Positions 9,275 through 18,390 are shown, counted from the stretch's first letter. The stretch is 64,000 bases of DNA from Sphingobacterium zeae (GCF_030818895.1 NZ_JAUTBA010000001.1:3658001-3722000); one strand, 5' to 3'. The notes: generated from the sequence alone by a model not told the origin. Numbers and translations are program-made.

Positions 9275-9880
9275 CTAAAAGAACAGAAAAAAAGATAAGG
9301 ACAGAAATACACTGGGATTTAGCTGTTGCTGCTGCATGTGCTGGCGCACAAGATTCAACGCTTTACTCAATTGGTTTTTTACAGTTTGAAGCGATATGCC
9401 CAGTTGTTCCGCAATTTCATGATTACTGAGACTACGTTGGTATTTCAAATTAAAAACAACGCGCATACGGTCGGGCATTTCAACGACCGACTGTTCGATC
9501 GCCACGAGCACATCCGTATAGTTTTCCTCATAACGATCTATGGGGAATAGGTCATGTAAACCATCTTGCAACAGTATACTATATTGCTGGATATGTTTTT
9601 CATACACCCCCTTTTTCCTGAAATGCTGAAATAGTTTGTGGTACAAGGCAGAAATGAGGTAAGCCCGCAGTCCACTGTGGATATTGATTGTGTGTCGTCT
9701 TTGCCAGAGGTCTACAAAGAGATCCTGAACGAGATCCATGGCAACGTCCAGGTCGCCGACCTTCTTGATAGCAATTTGAAGCAGGTGACTCCAATGATGT
9801 TCATAAATTTCATCAAAAGCACTGTAATCTGCATTTACCAGACGTGCCAATAGCACGGCGTCTATCGTTTTCACAAGCAT
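9275..9880 (-). CDS. FecI-like ECF RNA polymerase sigma factor
   Basis: 201 residues from the ATG at 9880. The open frame runs on to 9994 but only from a TTG, and sigma factors of this group are about 190-200 residues, so the inner ATG is preferred. Region 2 is seen in FDEIYEHHWSHLLQIAIKKV and DLVQDLFVDLWQRR, and region 4 in MRVVFNLKYQRSLSNHEIAE followed by QLGISLQTVKNQLSKALN, which is the -35-binding helix-turn-helix. It should direct RNA polymerase to the downstream susC promoter when released by FecR. Gene order sigma, anti-sigma, susC, susD is the standard Bacteroidota arrangement. Confidence 0.92.
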   Translation of the reverse strand: MLVKTIDAVLLARLVNADYSAFDEIYEHHWSHLLQIAIKKVGDLDVAMDLVQDLFVDLWQRRHTINIHSGLRAYLISALYHKLFQHFRKKGVYEKHIQQYSILLQDGLHDLFPIDRYEENYTDVLVAIEQSVVEMPDRMRVVFNLKYQRSLSNHEIAEQLGISLQTVKNQLSKALNLVRQHMQQQQLNPSVFLSLSFFLFF

Positions 9881-10013
9881 ACTCTGTAGATCAATAATTC
9901 TTCGTTGGCTGTAAAGATCATGCTTTAATACAACTACAGTATTAAGGACAGGTAAAGAATATATTAACAACAAAGCATACAACACTTTATACAATTACTT
10001 TTGTTGCATTTAG

Positions 10014-10042
10014 CTAAAGCGCACCTTTCGAATGCGCTTTAG
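10014..10042 (-). terminator. Hairpin after the phage-like cassette
   Basis: CTAAAGCGCA (10014-10023) and TGCGCTTTAG (10033-10042) form a perfect 10-bp stem with a 9-base loop. It lies 21 bases past the stop of the last minus-strand gene of the cassette and before the sigma gene region. No clear U-run follows. Confidence 0.55.
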
Positions 10043-10062
10043 TCTTCCAAAATTAGAGCTTT

Positions 10063-10236
10063 TTATTTTCGCTGCCTGTCAGTCCATCGGCCGATCAATC
10101 GGCTCGTCACAAAACTGACCAGTGTGCCTACCGCAGCCGTCAATGCCGTCTGCAGCACATCGCCCAGCGAAATACTGGCCCAGATGGAACAGATTGTTCC
10201 ACCGAGTGCTGAGATGCGCATATCATTCCACCTCAT
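10063..10236 (-). CDS. Small membrane protein, possibly holin-like
   Basis: 57 residues if it starts at the ATG at 10236, which overlaps the 3' end of the preceding gene (the preceding stop TGA lies inside the first codons); an ATG at 10221 is also possible. The frame is open further upstream but overlaps the neighbour fully. The protein has one or two hydrophobic stretches (ISALGGTICSIWASISLGDV and LQTALTAAVGTLVSFVTSRL) and a basic tail RWTDRQRK. A small size, membrane helices and charged tail next to a DUF5675 gene are holin-like features, but I do not recognise the family. Confidence 0.6.
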   Translation of the reverse strand: MRWNDMRISALGGTICSIWASISLGDVLQTALTAAVGTLVSFVTSRLIGRWTDRQRK

Positions 10237-10489
10237 CCGCTCCGCTCCTTTCTTTGGGTAACACGGCCTGTTTCGATTCTTCAGACGGGGGCCCTGGCAC
10301 ATCCTGAAATGTGCCACTCGATTTATTCCGTCCGTCATCCGCATCCTTCTCCTCCTCCATGACGGTCTTCACAATACCCAGACCTAACGCAATATATTTT
10401 AAAATATTTCCAGCCTTTGCAGGCCATTTAACAGGCGCCGCAAGAACCACCTGCAGCACCTGTCCTATTTTGTTTAAGATTTTTTTCAT
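10223..10489 (-). CDS. Small hypothetical protein of the phage-like cassette
   Basis: 88 residues starting MKKILNKIGQVLQVVLAAP. The N-terminal half is an amphipathic or weakly hydrophobic helix region (YIALGLGIVKTVMEEEKDAD) and the C-terminal half is charged and proline-rich, with no known motif. It overlaps the next small gene. Its first three codons fall at the edge of the 286-bp non-coding repeat that separates it from the DUF5675 gene. Function unknown; context suggests a phage-derived or lysis-type module. Confidence 0.55.
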   Translation of the reverse strand: MKKILNKIGQVLQVVLAAPVKWPAKAGNILKYIALGLGIVKTVMEEEKDADDGRNKSSGTFQDVPGPPSEESKQAVLPKERSGADEVE

Positions 10490-10766
10490 ACTTATAGCTT
10501 TTTTAAATCATTCCCTTCTTTATTTGAGCACTATAGGAGGACAAAGAATTGAAAGCTTGGCATTGTGACTGCCCATCCACCCATACCAACTTCGATAAAT
10601 AGCAGGTATAAGAATAGAAAATATAGCGTTCTGACTGTCAAGATCTGACGGGATCTGGCGTACATATGAATCACTGTCCGAGCACAGCAAGTTTGATTCC
10701 TATAGCCAGAGAACTAAAAAGATGACACAAAAGAATGCAATGATCTATTCCATACCTGCATTTATC
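10481..10766. repeat. 286-bp non-coding repeat, copy 2
   Basis: This matches 1572..1858. In this copy it is the intergenic spacer between the DUF5675 gene and the 88-residue gene, which are otherwise tightly packed with their neighbours. A spacer this long in a compact cassette, conserved in a second place without its genes, hints that the sequence itself matters, as an RNA or as a repeat element. No strong internal palindrome was found. Confidence 0.8.
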
Positions 10767-11166
10767 GAATATTCAAATACACTTCATCCCCCATATCCCA
10801 AAGGCTATACACCAAGGCTTTAAGCTTTGCTAAAGCTTTACCGCTGTAATCCCCTCGGCCCTCACCGGTTAAAGTCGTCACCGGCGCGATGCAGCCCTGC
10901 AATTCTTTCCATGCATTGTTGGCAGCATGGATCAGAATAGCCTCCCGGCCGAGCACTACTGGAATGCCAATCTGTTCCCCATGCTTGGGGTAGCGCCGCT
11001 TTTCGAGTTTATACTGGCCTATGGGAATGCAGCTGATTCGCGGAATATTGTTTCTGTCGGGCAGCTCAATGGTATGGCAGATTACTTCGCCCTGATAGGT
11101 GATGGTACCGTTGGTTCCCTGTGCGCCATATGTACGTTGGAGCAACAGGATATGTTTCTTTTTCAT
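10762..11166 (-). CDS. DUF5675 family protein
   Basis: 134 residues. The sequence (LLQRTYGAQGTNGTITYQGE, CHTIELPDRNN, SCIPIGQYKLEKRRYPKHG, REAILIHAANNAWKELQGCI and the ending MGDEVYLNIR) matches what I know as DUF5675, a family common in phages and phage-like clusters of Bacteroidota and others; the HAAN and GCI blocks recall the L,D-transpeptidase-like fold, so a role at the cell wall is possible but unproven. Its ATG overlaps the TGA of the preceding DUF6266-like gene (ATGA), so the two are translationally coupled. Confidence 0.8.
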   Translation of the reverse strand: MKKKHILLLQRTYGAQGTNGTITYQGEVICHTIELPDRNNIPRISCIPIGQYKLEKRRYPKHGEQIGIPVVLGREAILIHAANNAWKELQGCIAPVTTLTGEGRGDYSGKALAKLKALVYSLWDMGDEVYLNIR

Positions 11167-11696
11167 TTGGTGGAGTACCCTAGATAACGTGACCGTGAAT
11201 ACTTTTTACCCTTTCTGTCGCAGACCAGCAAGTAAACGTGAAAATCGTCGGCTTCAAAGCCTGCCGGGAGGTGCAAGATGGCCTGCCCTTCGTACCGTCT
11301 CCAGACCTTTGCGTTTATAAAAGCATAGCCCTTTTCAACCTGATAAGCACAAAGGATAATCTGATCGTCCAGTGGATATAGGTTATCACTAGTCACTGTA
11401 TGTGTGACTATTATGCGATCTATTTCGCGTTTTAGTATAGGCATATTGGCCGGCGCGATGGAACCGTCGCTCAAAAGAACCAGTGCTGGGTCTACCACAG
11501 GCCTTTCGGCCTCGTGCCTGATTGCTATACGCAGCGTGTGACTCAAGGCCTGCCCAAATGGAAGCGATCTTTTGCGCTTGGCCTGTTCAGCAAAGCCTTT
11601 TTTGATCAATCCATTGAGCGGAGCCAAAAAGGCACGCGCAATTTTAAATGTTTCCCGAACGCGCAGCTGCGCAGGAGTCGGCGCTTTTTTTACCAT
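11163..11696 (-). CDS. DUF6266-like protein, short form
   Basis: 177 residues. It is a paralogue of the next gene: FKIARAFLAPLNGLIKKGFA corresponds to FKTLMRFLLPINFFLKIGFG, DPALVLLSDGSIAPA to the NISIADGG region, and the ending SRSRYLGY to SKSVYLGE. It lacks about the first 45 residues of the longer form (the glycine- and lysine-rich N-terminus). DUF6266 proteins are of unknown function and often occur as tandem paralogues. The gene is translationally coupled to the DUF5675 gene. Confidence 0.7.
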   Translation of the reverse strand: MVKKAPTPAQLRVRETFKIARAFLAPLNGLIKKGFAEQAKRKRSLPFGQALSHTLRIAIRHEAERPVVDPALVLLSDGSIAPANMPILKREIDRIIVTHTVTSDNLYPLDDQIILCAYQVEKGYAFINAKVWRRYEGQAILHLPAGFEADDFHVYLLVCDRKGKKYSRSRYLGYSTK

Positions 11697-11707
11697 AATA
11701 AAAAGAG

Positions 11708-11737
11708 ATAAAAAGGCTGAGCCAGATCGACTCAGCC
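11708..11737 (-). terminator. Rho-independent terminator between the two DUF6266 genes
   Basis: GGCTGAG (11715-11721) and CTCAGCC (11731-11737) pair around a 9-base loop. Read on the minus strand the stem is followed by TTTTTATCT. It lies 9 bases after the stop of the full-length DUF6266 gene and ahead of the short form, so it should lower expression of the downstream genes. Confidence 0.7.
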
Positions 11738-11745
11738 CGTTAACA

Positions 11746-12390
11746 TTAGATCAGCTGTAGCTCGCCTAGATACACACTTTTAGACACCTTCGTTTTTGAA
11801 CGGTTGGATAAAAATAACCAGGTGTGCACCGAACCCGTAGTGAGGTGGTCAGGCACCATAAAGGATACCACTCCCGTCTCCCGCGTACTTGGCTTGGTGG
11901 AAGAGATAAACTCATCCTTTTCGGGGTGGTAAGCCAGCACGTAGACTAAATCATCACCAAAAGTTTCGAAAACGTCGCTACCGCCCGTCGACCAGCTGTA
12001 GGTCAATTCGCCCGAATCGTACGATACGGCTACTGTACCACCACCATACAGGCCACCGTCTGCAATGCTGATGTTGCCATAGTCGAGCGCATAGTTTGGA
12101 TAAACGCCCGTAATGGCTTTGTTTCCATTAAATTGAAATGCCGCATTGATCGGCGTCAATTTTTCGGTGTTTTTAAGACCGAAACCAATTTTTAAGAAGA
12201 AGTTGATGGGCAGTAGGAAACGCATCAGCGTTTTAAATTTCTCCTGCTGCATCAGCTGTGCTTCCGATGCGGGCTTTGATTTTTTTTTGTAAAGCCCTTT
12301 AATGTAGTTGATACTCTTCCAGCTACTTCCGATTACTGAGCCGGCTTTACCCTTAAAGCCTCCGTTTGCTCCATGTATAATAGTTCCCAT
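11746..12390 (-). CDS. DUF6266 family protein
   Basis: 214 residues. The start MGTIIHGANGGFKGKAGSVI and the following WKSINYIKGLYKKKSKPASE match the DUF6266 signature as I know it from Sphingobacterium and Pedobacter. The rest alternates polar beta-like segments (GGGTVAVSYDSGELTYSWST, DDLVYVLAYHPEKDEFISST) and ends SKSVYLGELQLI. No signal peptide or catalytic motif is visible. It is the first gene of the cassette and is followed by a terminator. Function unknown. Confidence 0.8.
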   Translation of the reverse strand: MGTIIHGANGGFKGKAGSVIGSSWKSINYIKGLYKKKSKPASEAQLMQQEKFKTLMRFLLPINFFLKIGFGLKNTEKLTPINAAFQFNGNKAITGVYPNYALDYGNISIADGGLYGGGTVAVSYDSGELTYSWSTGGSDVFETFGDDLVYVLAYHPEKDEFISSTKPSTRETGVVSFMVPDHLTTGSVHTWLFLSNRSKTKVSKSVYLGELQLI

Positions 12391-12525
12391 GTGTTGTCAT
12401 CAATCCTTTTTTTTATACCGGTATTTCTGATTGACATAACAAACATAAAGCACTTTAAATCAACAACAAATAGCGTTGTAATGAATGACCGATCACTGAC
12501 CTATGGGCTTCGTATTTTTGACTGA

Positions 12526-13035
12526 TTATAGACCGATCATCATTTGCTTCTGGTGATGTAGCGGATGGTAGGACATGAGGTAAAACATCTCTCTGATGGT
12601 CAGTTGCCCCAATAGCGGATGAGGTAAGGTAAGGGTGTCGAGTTCATCTTCTGTATAGTTTTCAAACACATCGCTGATCGCTTTCAATGTGCTGTTTATT
12701 TCTGCTATAATACCTGCTTTCCGATCTATCGATAGGCTCCTCTGCGGCACAAATTGTGCGGGTGCTTTCAGGCTCGTTTTCGTGTAATTTTCTAACACAG
12801 TACGATAACTCCATGTTGGACGATTGATGTTTCCATATTTTTCACGAATGAATGTTTTGGCATTTAAGATTTTGGGGAATGGTTTTATCGTGAGTAAAAT
12901 ATGCTCCAACTGCTGTCCCGCAGTCCATTTCCCACTTTTTGCATAGTCAAATTCTGACTCGTTTAAACCATCAATATATTGAACCACTTCCTGATGATTT
13001 TTGATAAATTCCTTCATCAAATCCTGTTTTTTCAT
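12526..13035 (-). CDS. DinB-like metal-binding protein
   Basis: 169 residues, the usual length for the DinB/YfiT four-helix-bundle family. The three histidines expected for the metal site are visible: one in AGQQLEHILL near residue 46, and the pair in SYHPLHHQKQMM near the C-terminus. Proteins of this group include thiol-dependent transferases and damage-inducible proteins; the substrate of this one is not known. It stands alone between the phage-like cassette and the efflux operon, and nothing in its promoter region suggests its control. Confidence 0.8.
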   Translation of the reverse strand: MKKQDLMKEFIKNHQEVVQYIDGLNESEFDYAKSGKWTAGQQLEHILLTIKPFPKILNAKTFIREKYGNINRPTWSYRTVLENYTKTSLKAPAQFVPQRSLSIDRKAGIIAEINSTLKAISDVFENYTEDELDTLTLPHPLLGQLTIREMFYLMSYHPLHHQKQMMIGL

Positions 13036-13189
13036 TTGTTTCCGTTTTTATGCAAACGACCTTTATCACAAAAAACAAAGTACAATGTCAAGTCACATAG
13101 ATTTTGTTAAGGGTTTGCTAGGTTTATTTTAAATTCTGATTGCAGATTGTCCCATAAGAAGATTTAAATATATTCAATAAAAATGATTT

Positions 13190-14782
13190 TCAATAAGGCA
13201 CATTTCCTTTTGTTAACCGCAACGCTACCCGCTGGATTTGGGGTAAGAATACTAAGATAACGATGACGATCAGCACCCCAGCTAGCATCCAGTCGTAATA
13301 ATCGCGGGTAGCACGGGCCAATATTTGATGCCCTAGCAGTTGATTAAAATAACCTGTGGATACTGCTTTTGCGGTATACATATCGCTGCCGGCATGCATA
13401 TATTGATTCTGAATATCCAACATCGTAAGCCGTAATTGCGGGTTGGTTTCTGTCAGTGCCTCCCGCACCTTCTCCCGAACTCCGGATTTTGCAATTAATT
13501 GCAGTTCGTTGTTTAATGCCAGGCTTAGGGTAAAACCTGTAAACCTGGCCAATATCCCAACAAGCGAGGCATTGATCGCAATTTTCGGCGGTGCCGATGA
13601 AGTGGTAAAGGAAACAATCGGTACAAATAGCACGCCTGTGGCTACACCATACAGCAATAGCGGAAGCAGAAAATCGACCGTCTCTCCCTGTACCGACACA
13701 AACAAGATCATATAGGCATAATAAATCGCCATGATTATAAAGCCAACAATAATCAGATGGATCAGATTATACCCCATCAGGACAAATCGGGAAGTAACAA
13801 ACATACTCAGCGTGGTACCCACAATGACAGCTGTCCATATCGGAATGGTGCTCAATGGATCATTGCCTAAAATCACCTCTACGTAACCATAAGCAAGCCC
13901 GGTGCTTCCTTTGAATAGGTAGAATATAATCAGTAGGAATACTCCCAACACGAAATTCTTGGCCTTAAAGATCTTTAAATTGATCAAGGGTCTTTTGAGT
14001 TTTGATGCTCTGATTATAAAGAGCAAAAGAATAACTAAATCACCTAAACTGAGCATCCAAATGCGTGAACTATCCAACCATCCCAATTGCCGTCCATAGA
14101 CCAGGATGTATCCCAACAGCAGAATGAAGGATACATAAAACAGATAGCCGACCCAATCCACCTGATAGAGTGGAATCTTTTTGCTAAACCGGGCTTTACT
14201 GTTCATGGTTAACACCACCGCCCCTGCCAGGATCATGAGCAGGACAATAAACCCGTAGAATAGCCAGTTAAAATCAAAGAAATAGAGCATCACACTGTTG
14301 TAGATGGCATAGAAGGGCACAGCAATTTGTATACAGCCGTAGAGAAGACTATAAGCAATCACCCGGGCGCGCACAGCATGTAATCTTGGAAAGATAAGCT
14401 GTAACACAATCCCCGACATCAAGGCGCAGGTAATTCCCTGCAAAAACTGGCAGATAACAAAAACGGTCCAATCTTTAAAATGAAAGCAGACCACGGAACA
14501 TAATGCATTCATGGCCAGGGCAATCAGCAAGTATTTTCTCGGCGCAAAATATTTGACTATCCGGAAGTCGAGTGCGAGGAATGCTACGGTAGAACCATAG
14601 ATAACGACCATGCCATATTGTACATCGGTAGGCTGTATGCCGTAAAATCCCATTGCTGCAACGGGACTACCGTAGAAAGCGAAACTAAATAAGCAGGTCA
14701 TCAGAATGGCAAATATGACAGATCGCGCCACCCACTCCGACACCCAGGATCTGAAAATCGGTAGGTTATGTGCTTGCATCAT
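13190..14782 (-). CDS. MFS efflux transporter of a tripartite pump
   Basis: 530 residues with about 14 hydrophobic segments, the architecture of the EmrB/QacA drug:H+ antiporter group. It should pump small molecules from the inner membrane into a periplasmic adaptor. The classical MFS motif between helices 2 and 3 is poorly kept (LDFRIVKYFAPRKYLL), which makes it a diverged member. The start codon overlaps the stop of the adaptor gene (ATGATG/TGA), and the order outer-membrane channel, adaptor, transporter on one strand is that of an operon. The exported compound cannot be inferred. Confidence 0.85.
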   Translation of the reverse strand: MMQAHNLPIFRSWVSEWVARSVIFAILMTCLFSFAFYGSPVAAMGFYGIQPTDVQYGMVVIYGSTVAFLALDFRIVKYFAPRKYLLIALAMNALCSVVCFHFKDWTVFVICQFLQGITCALMSGIVLQLIFPRLHAVRARVIAYSLLYGCIQIAVPFYAIYNSVMLYFFDFNWLFYGFIVLLMILAGAVVLTMNSKARFSKKIPLYQVDWVGYLFYVSFILLLGYILVYGRQLGWLDSSRIWMLSLGDLVILLLFIIRASKLKRPLINLKIFKAKNFVLGVFLLIIFYLFKGSTGLAYGYVEVILGNDPLSTIPIWTAVIVGTTLSMFVTSRFVLMGYNLIHLIIVGFIIMAIYYAYMILFVSVQGETVDFLLPLLLYGVATGVLFVPIVSFTTSSAPPKIAINASLVGILARFTGFTLSLALNNELQLIAKSGVREKVREALTETNPQLRLTMLDIQNQYMHAGSDMYTAKAVSTGYFNQLLGHQILARATRDYYDWMLAGVLIVIVILVFLPQIQRVALRLTKGNVPY

Positions 14783-15828
14783 TTCGCTTTTAAAACATAG
14801 ACATTGGCATTCATTCCGGCAGAGAGTTTTCCTAACTTTTCAGCCGTATCGGTTAATTTAATCCGAACAGGAATACGTTGCGTGATTTTTACAAAATTGC
14901 CGGTCGCGTTATCCGGTGGAAGTAGCGAGTAGCGGGAACCCGTTGTTGGTGAAAGCGACTCGATGGTCCCCTTGAAGCGCTCGTTCGGAAAAGCATCTAC
15001 CTCAATCGCTACCGCTTGCCCCACGGTGAATTTACCGACCTGTGTTTCCTTAAAATTGGCCATCACCCACTTTTCTTCGGCCTTGTTCACCAAAAAAGCC
15101 AAGGTTTGCCCGGGCTGTATCAATTGACCCTCCTGAATTGTCTTTTTACCGATCTGCCCGTCAAAAGGTGCCGTTATAACTGTATACCGGATGTCCAGTT
15201 CCTGCCTTTGCAGCAAGGTTTCCTTCATTTTTATCTCTGCCTCTATCGCCCGCTGCTGTGCGCTAAAATCAGTTAATTTGGATTCGGCTACCTGCAACGA
15301 TGCGTTAGCCTGATCGTAATCAGATTGTGCAATGGATAGCGCGGTACTGACGTTGTCAAATTTTTGCTGTGTGGTCGATTCATCTGCCAGTAGATTTTTA
15401 TAGCGTCCAAATTCTCTTTGCTGCTGCTGCAATCTGGCTTTCGCTCCCGCCAACTGCGCTTTGATGACCGCAATACTTTTACGTTGCGTTTCTTCGTTTG
15501 CGGCCAATATGGGTAATTTGGCCTGTGCACTCCGCAATTCTGCCGATGCGGCATCTTTTTTCAGTCCATACTCATCCAGTTCAATGACGACAAGGGTATC
15601 CCCTTTTTTAACCAGCTGATTGTCTTTGTAATGTATCTTGCTGATGTATCCGCCCACTTTGGCATTTATGGGTGAGAGATAAGCATCTACCTGGGCATCG
15701 TTGGTCTGCTCATAGCGATACCCTTTCAAAAAATAGGCAGCTCCCCAAATCAGGATGCCTACGAATAACGCAATGCCCAATCCCTGGGTCAGGCGGATCA
15801 CAATTTGATCTGTTTTATTTTTGTTCAT
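14779..15828 (-). CDS. HlyD/EmrA-type membrane fusion protein
   Basis: 349 residues. One N-terminal membrane helix (about 15-31, GIALFVGILIWGAAYFL) is followed by the first half of the biotinyl-lipoyl domain (DAYLSPINAKVGGYISKIHY, NQLVKKGDTLVVIELDEY), a long coiled-coil (about 85-195, rich in A, Q, E and K), the second lipoyl half (VITAPFDGQIGKKTIQEGQL) and a beta-barrel (VGQAVAIEVDAFPNERFKGT). It should bridge the MFS pump and the TolC channel. The gene lies 9 bases after the channel gene stop and overlaps the pump gene by 4 bases. Confidence 0.93.
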   Translation of the reverse strand: MNKNKTDQIVIRLTQGLGIALFVGILIWGAAYFLKGYRYEQTNDAQVDAYLSPINAKVGGYISKIHYKDNQLVKKGDTLVVIELDEYGLKKDAASAELRSAQAKLPILAANEETQRKSIAVIKAQLAGAKARLQQQQREFGRYKNLLADESTTQQKFDNVSTALSIAQSDYDQANASLQVAESKLTDFSAQQRAIEAEIKMKETLLQRQELDIRYTVITAPFDGQIGKKTIQEGQLIQPGQTLAFLVNKAEEKWVMANFKETQVGKFTVGQAVAIEVDAFPNERFKGTIESLSPTTGSRYSLLPPDNATGNFVKITQRIPVRIKLTDTAEKLGKLSAGMNANVYVLKAK

Positions 15829-15837
15829 GATCGTTGA

Positions 15838-17178
15838 TTAAAGAATTCCTACAATGGCCAATAGTCTGATATGGCTTACTTTTACGTTTGTCTGTGCGGT
15901 TGTGAGGTTAAATTTTGCTTCCAAAAGCGCATTTTCAGCCTCCATAAGATCGGTCAGCAATGATTCCTGATTTAAATAACTGCTTCTGATCACACGGACG
16001 GTTTCCGTGGTTTTAAGGATATTCTGTTCGGCCGTTTTGACACGCTCCAACGCCTGCTGCCGCTGTAAATACGCTTCTTTTACCTGCAGATAGATCTCAT
16101 CTTTTTGAACGTTCGCTTTTTCCTGCGCCTCATTACGAAGCACCTGGGCATGCGCGATTGTATGTTTACTCTTGAACAGGTTGTCAATAGCGTACTGCAC
16201 TTTGATACCTGTCTGACCAAATCCCCACAAATCATTTGAATACGGATAAAAGGAAATCTGTGGATAGGTGTAGTTATAGTGAGCGTACAAAGAAACCTGG
16301 GGCAATACCATCGCTTTCATCTGCCTGACGTTCAGTTCACTCCATTTGATGTCACTATGGGCTATTTTGTATGCCGGAGATTCGTTAAATGCCAGGTCTA
16401 CATACGCAGTGTAGTGATCATCTTCGAAGACATCTACTGCAGCGCTGTCTGTATAGTTGATTGCCAATGTCGCGTCGTTTGCACGCCCCATCAGTATATT
16501 GAGCCTTTGTTTGGCGATTTCAATCTTTTTTGTCACATCGGAAATATTCAGTTCCAACTCGGCCAATTTCACCGAGGTTCGCAGCACATCACTCTTTAGC
16601 ACAGTACCGTTGTTATGCAGACTTTCTATTAACCGCATCTGCTTTTTCTCTGCTTGGATCTCTGCGTCAAGAAAATCGTAGAAATGCAAAAACTTGTAGA
16701 GATCGAAATAGGCAACAGCGACATCATATTTTACGTGATGCTTTTGCTGCTCTGCTTCATACTGCTTTCGCGTCGTCTCTTCCTTTTTCAGGGCGATATT
16801 CCTTTTGTCCTTCCCCCCATTGTACAGATTAAAATTCAGGTTGTAGCCCACCCCATAGCCGTAGCCTTTTACAGGCACATCCTGCGGCGCAGCGAACAAT
16901 CCATTGTCATAGATCAGAAATTTGGAATTGAGTTTTACATCGCCGCCCACCGATAGTTCGGGCAGCAGGCGGTCTTTGGCTTCCAAAATTGCTAGTTTAC
17001 TTTGCTGCAGATCGAGGTCGGATAGTTTGAGCTGCCGGTTATTTTTCTCGGCCACGGTCCACATTTCTTCCAAACTTAAGGGTGCGATTTTTTCGGTCTG
17101 CTGCGCCCAAATAGCCGGCGCAACCAGCAGCAACAGTATGCCGAAAATAGGCTTGGCTTTTAAGCAATTTTTAAGCAT
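15838..17178 (-). CDS. TolC-family outer-membrane efflux channel
   Basis: 446 residues from the ATG at 17178. The open frame extends 51 codons further but the inner start places a signal peptide (KAKPIFGILLLLVAPAIWA) at the N-terminus, followed by QQTEKIAPLSLEEMWTVA, the usual TolC beginning. Two long helical repeats with coiled-coil character and two short beta segments (ELSVGGDVKLNSKF, GYGVGYNLNFNLYNGGKD, QVSLYAHYNYTYPQISFYPY) are as in outer-membrane efflux proteins. It is the first gene of the efflux operon and is transcribed away from an AraC regulator. Confidence 0.9.
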   Translation of the reverse strand: MLKNCLKAKPIFGILLLLVAPAIWAQQTEKIAPLSLEEMWTVAEKNNRQLKLSDLDLQQSKLAILEAKDRLLPELSVGGDVKLNSKFLIYDNGLFAAPQDVPVKGYGYGVGYNLNFNLYNGGKDKRNIALKKEETTRKQYEAEQQKHHVKYDVAVAYFDLYKFLHFYDFLDAEIQAEKKQMRLIESLHNNGTVLKSDVLRTSVKLAELELNISDVTKKIEIAKQRLNILMGRANDATLAINYTDSAAVDVFEDDHYTAYVDLAFNESPAYKIAHSDIKWSELNVRQMKAMVLPQVSLYAHYNYTYPQISFYPYSNDLWGFGQTGIKVQYAIDNLFKSKHTIAHAQVLRNEAQEKANVQKDEIYLQVKEAYLQRQQALERVKTAEQNILKTTETVRVIRSSYLNQESLLTDLMEAENALLEAKFNLTTAQTNVKVSHIRLLAIVGIL

Positions 17179-17423
17179 CTTGTTGAATGCATCAAAAGCA
17201 AAAGTTAGATCGCATAGGGGCATGAGCGGACTGGCATAGGCGCAAGCCAGCCAATACCGATACGTTTTGTCTGTCTCTTCCGATGGATGCCGCAAGATTC
17301 GTTTATCCGGTTTTATGATTTTTTGTTCCATGTTGATTGTATGAAGATTAATACTGCAAAATTATCCAACACGGCAGCTTCTGTTTTTATATAATTAGCC
17401 TAATATTTACTAAATTTGGCCAC

Positions 17424-18209
17424 ATGGATAGCCTTCGCCAATTAATCAATCGGGTGGATCGACATCCCGGTTCCATCCTCGTCATGCGACAGCAGACCGA
17501 ACAGCGCCTGCCTGCGCACCATCACGACAAGGCGCAGCTGCTGATGGTATATGGGGGCATTGCTTATTTGCAGACCGACGAAAAGGATTTCTATATTCCT
17601 TCCAATCATTACATCTGGATTCCAGCACACTACCCGCACAACCTGATGTTTAATACGCAGGACTTGTACATTATCAATATTTACTTTCCTGCACAACAAT
17701 CAAGTGCTTTTTATGATGAACTGGGTATTTATCCCGTGAGTAAGCTGCTGGCAGAGATGCTCCTGTTTAGCGAAAAATGGCAGGGTGATTACTGTGCCGG
17801 CTCATGGGAATTTGAGTTTCTGACCACGCTTAAAGGTGTATTATCAAAAGAAAACCTTAAAAAATTCTCCATCCAGCTTCCGACAACAGACGATCAACGC
17901 CTCAATGCCATCACGGATAACATTAGAAATCGGTTAAATGAAGATCTCAGTCTGGATAGTATTGCGCAGTGGTCGGGTATGAGTGTGCGCAGCCTGACCC
18001 GATTATTTCAGACCAAGCTGCACATTACCTTTGTTCAATACTTAAAAATGCTGCGGATTATCCGGGCCATGGAACTGATCAAAGATACCGATCTGAACAT
18101 GACGCAGATTGCCTATGCTATTGGCTATTCCAATATCGCTGCATTTAGCAACAACTTTCAGCAACTCACCAATATGAGACCGACGGAATTTAGGCTAAAA
18201 AAGGGCTAA
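17424..18209 (+). CDS. AraC-family transcriptional regulator of the efflux operon
   Basis: 261 residues. An N-terminal cupin half (PAHHHDKAQLLMVYGGIAYL, NHYIWIPAHYPHNLMF) probably binds a small effector, and the C-terminal half holds two helix-turn-helix motifs of the AraC type (SLDSIAQWSGMSVRSLTRLF and DLNMTQIAYAIGYSNIAAFS, ending FRLKKG). It is divergent from the TolC gene with 245 bases between the start codons, a layout typical of a regulator and its target operon. Effector unknown. A TAAATTTG hexamer-like element at 17411 is too close to the start to be trusted as a promoter. Confidence 0.88.
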   Translation: MDSLRQLINRVDRHPGSILVMRQQTEQRLPAHHHDKAQLLMVYGGIAYLQTDEKDFYIPSNHYIWIPAHYPHNLMFNTQDLYIINIYFPAQQSSAFYDELGIYPVSKLLAEMLLFSEKWQGDYCAGSWEFEFLTTLKGVLSKENLKKFSIQLPTTDDQRLNAITDNIRNRLNEDLSLDSIAQWSGMSVRSLTRLFQTKLHITFVQYLKMLRIIRAMELIKDTDLNMTQIAYAIGYSNIAAFSNNFQQLTNMRPTEFRLKKG

Positions 18210-18390
18210 TGCTCCTATTCACTCCTTACTAACTCGCCACCAACTCCCGGTATTCATCGGAATTTTATCGGGTCCGCCTCGGGTCTTGCTCGAATTTGGC
18301 CCGAGGGGCACCCGAAGCCAATACGATGAAAATTGCTGTAAAGGCAGGAATTGGTAGGGAAAAGGTTGGGAGAAAGTGGCCAGTTGCCTA

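Noticed and set aside
17411..17418. TAAATTTG matching the Bacteroidota -7 element before the AraC gene
   Set aside because: It lies only 5 bases before the ATG and has no TTG at the right distance upstream.
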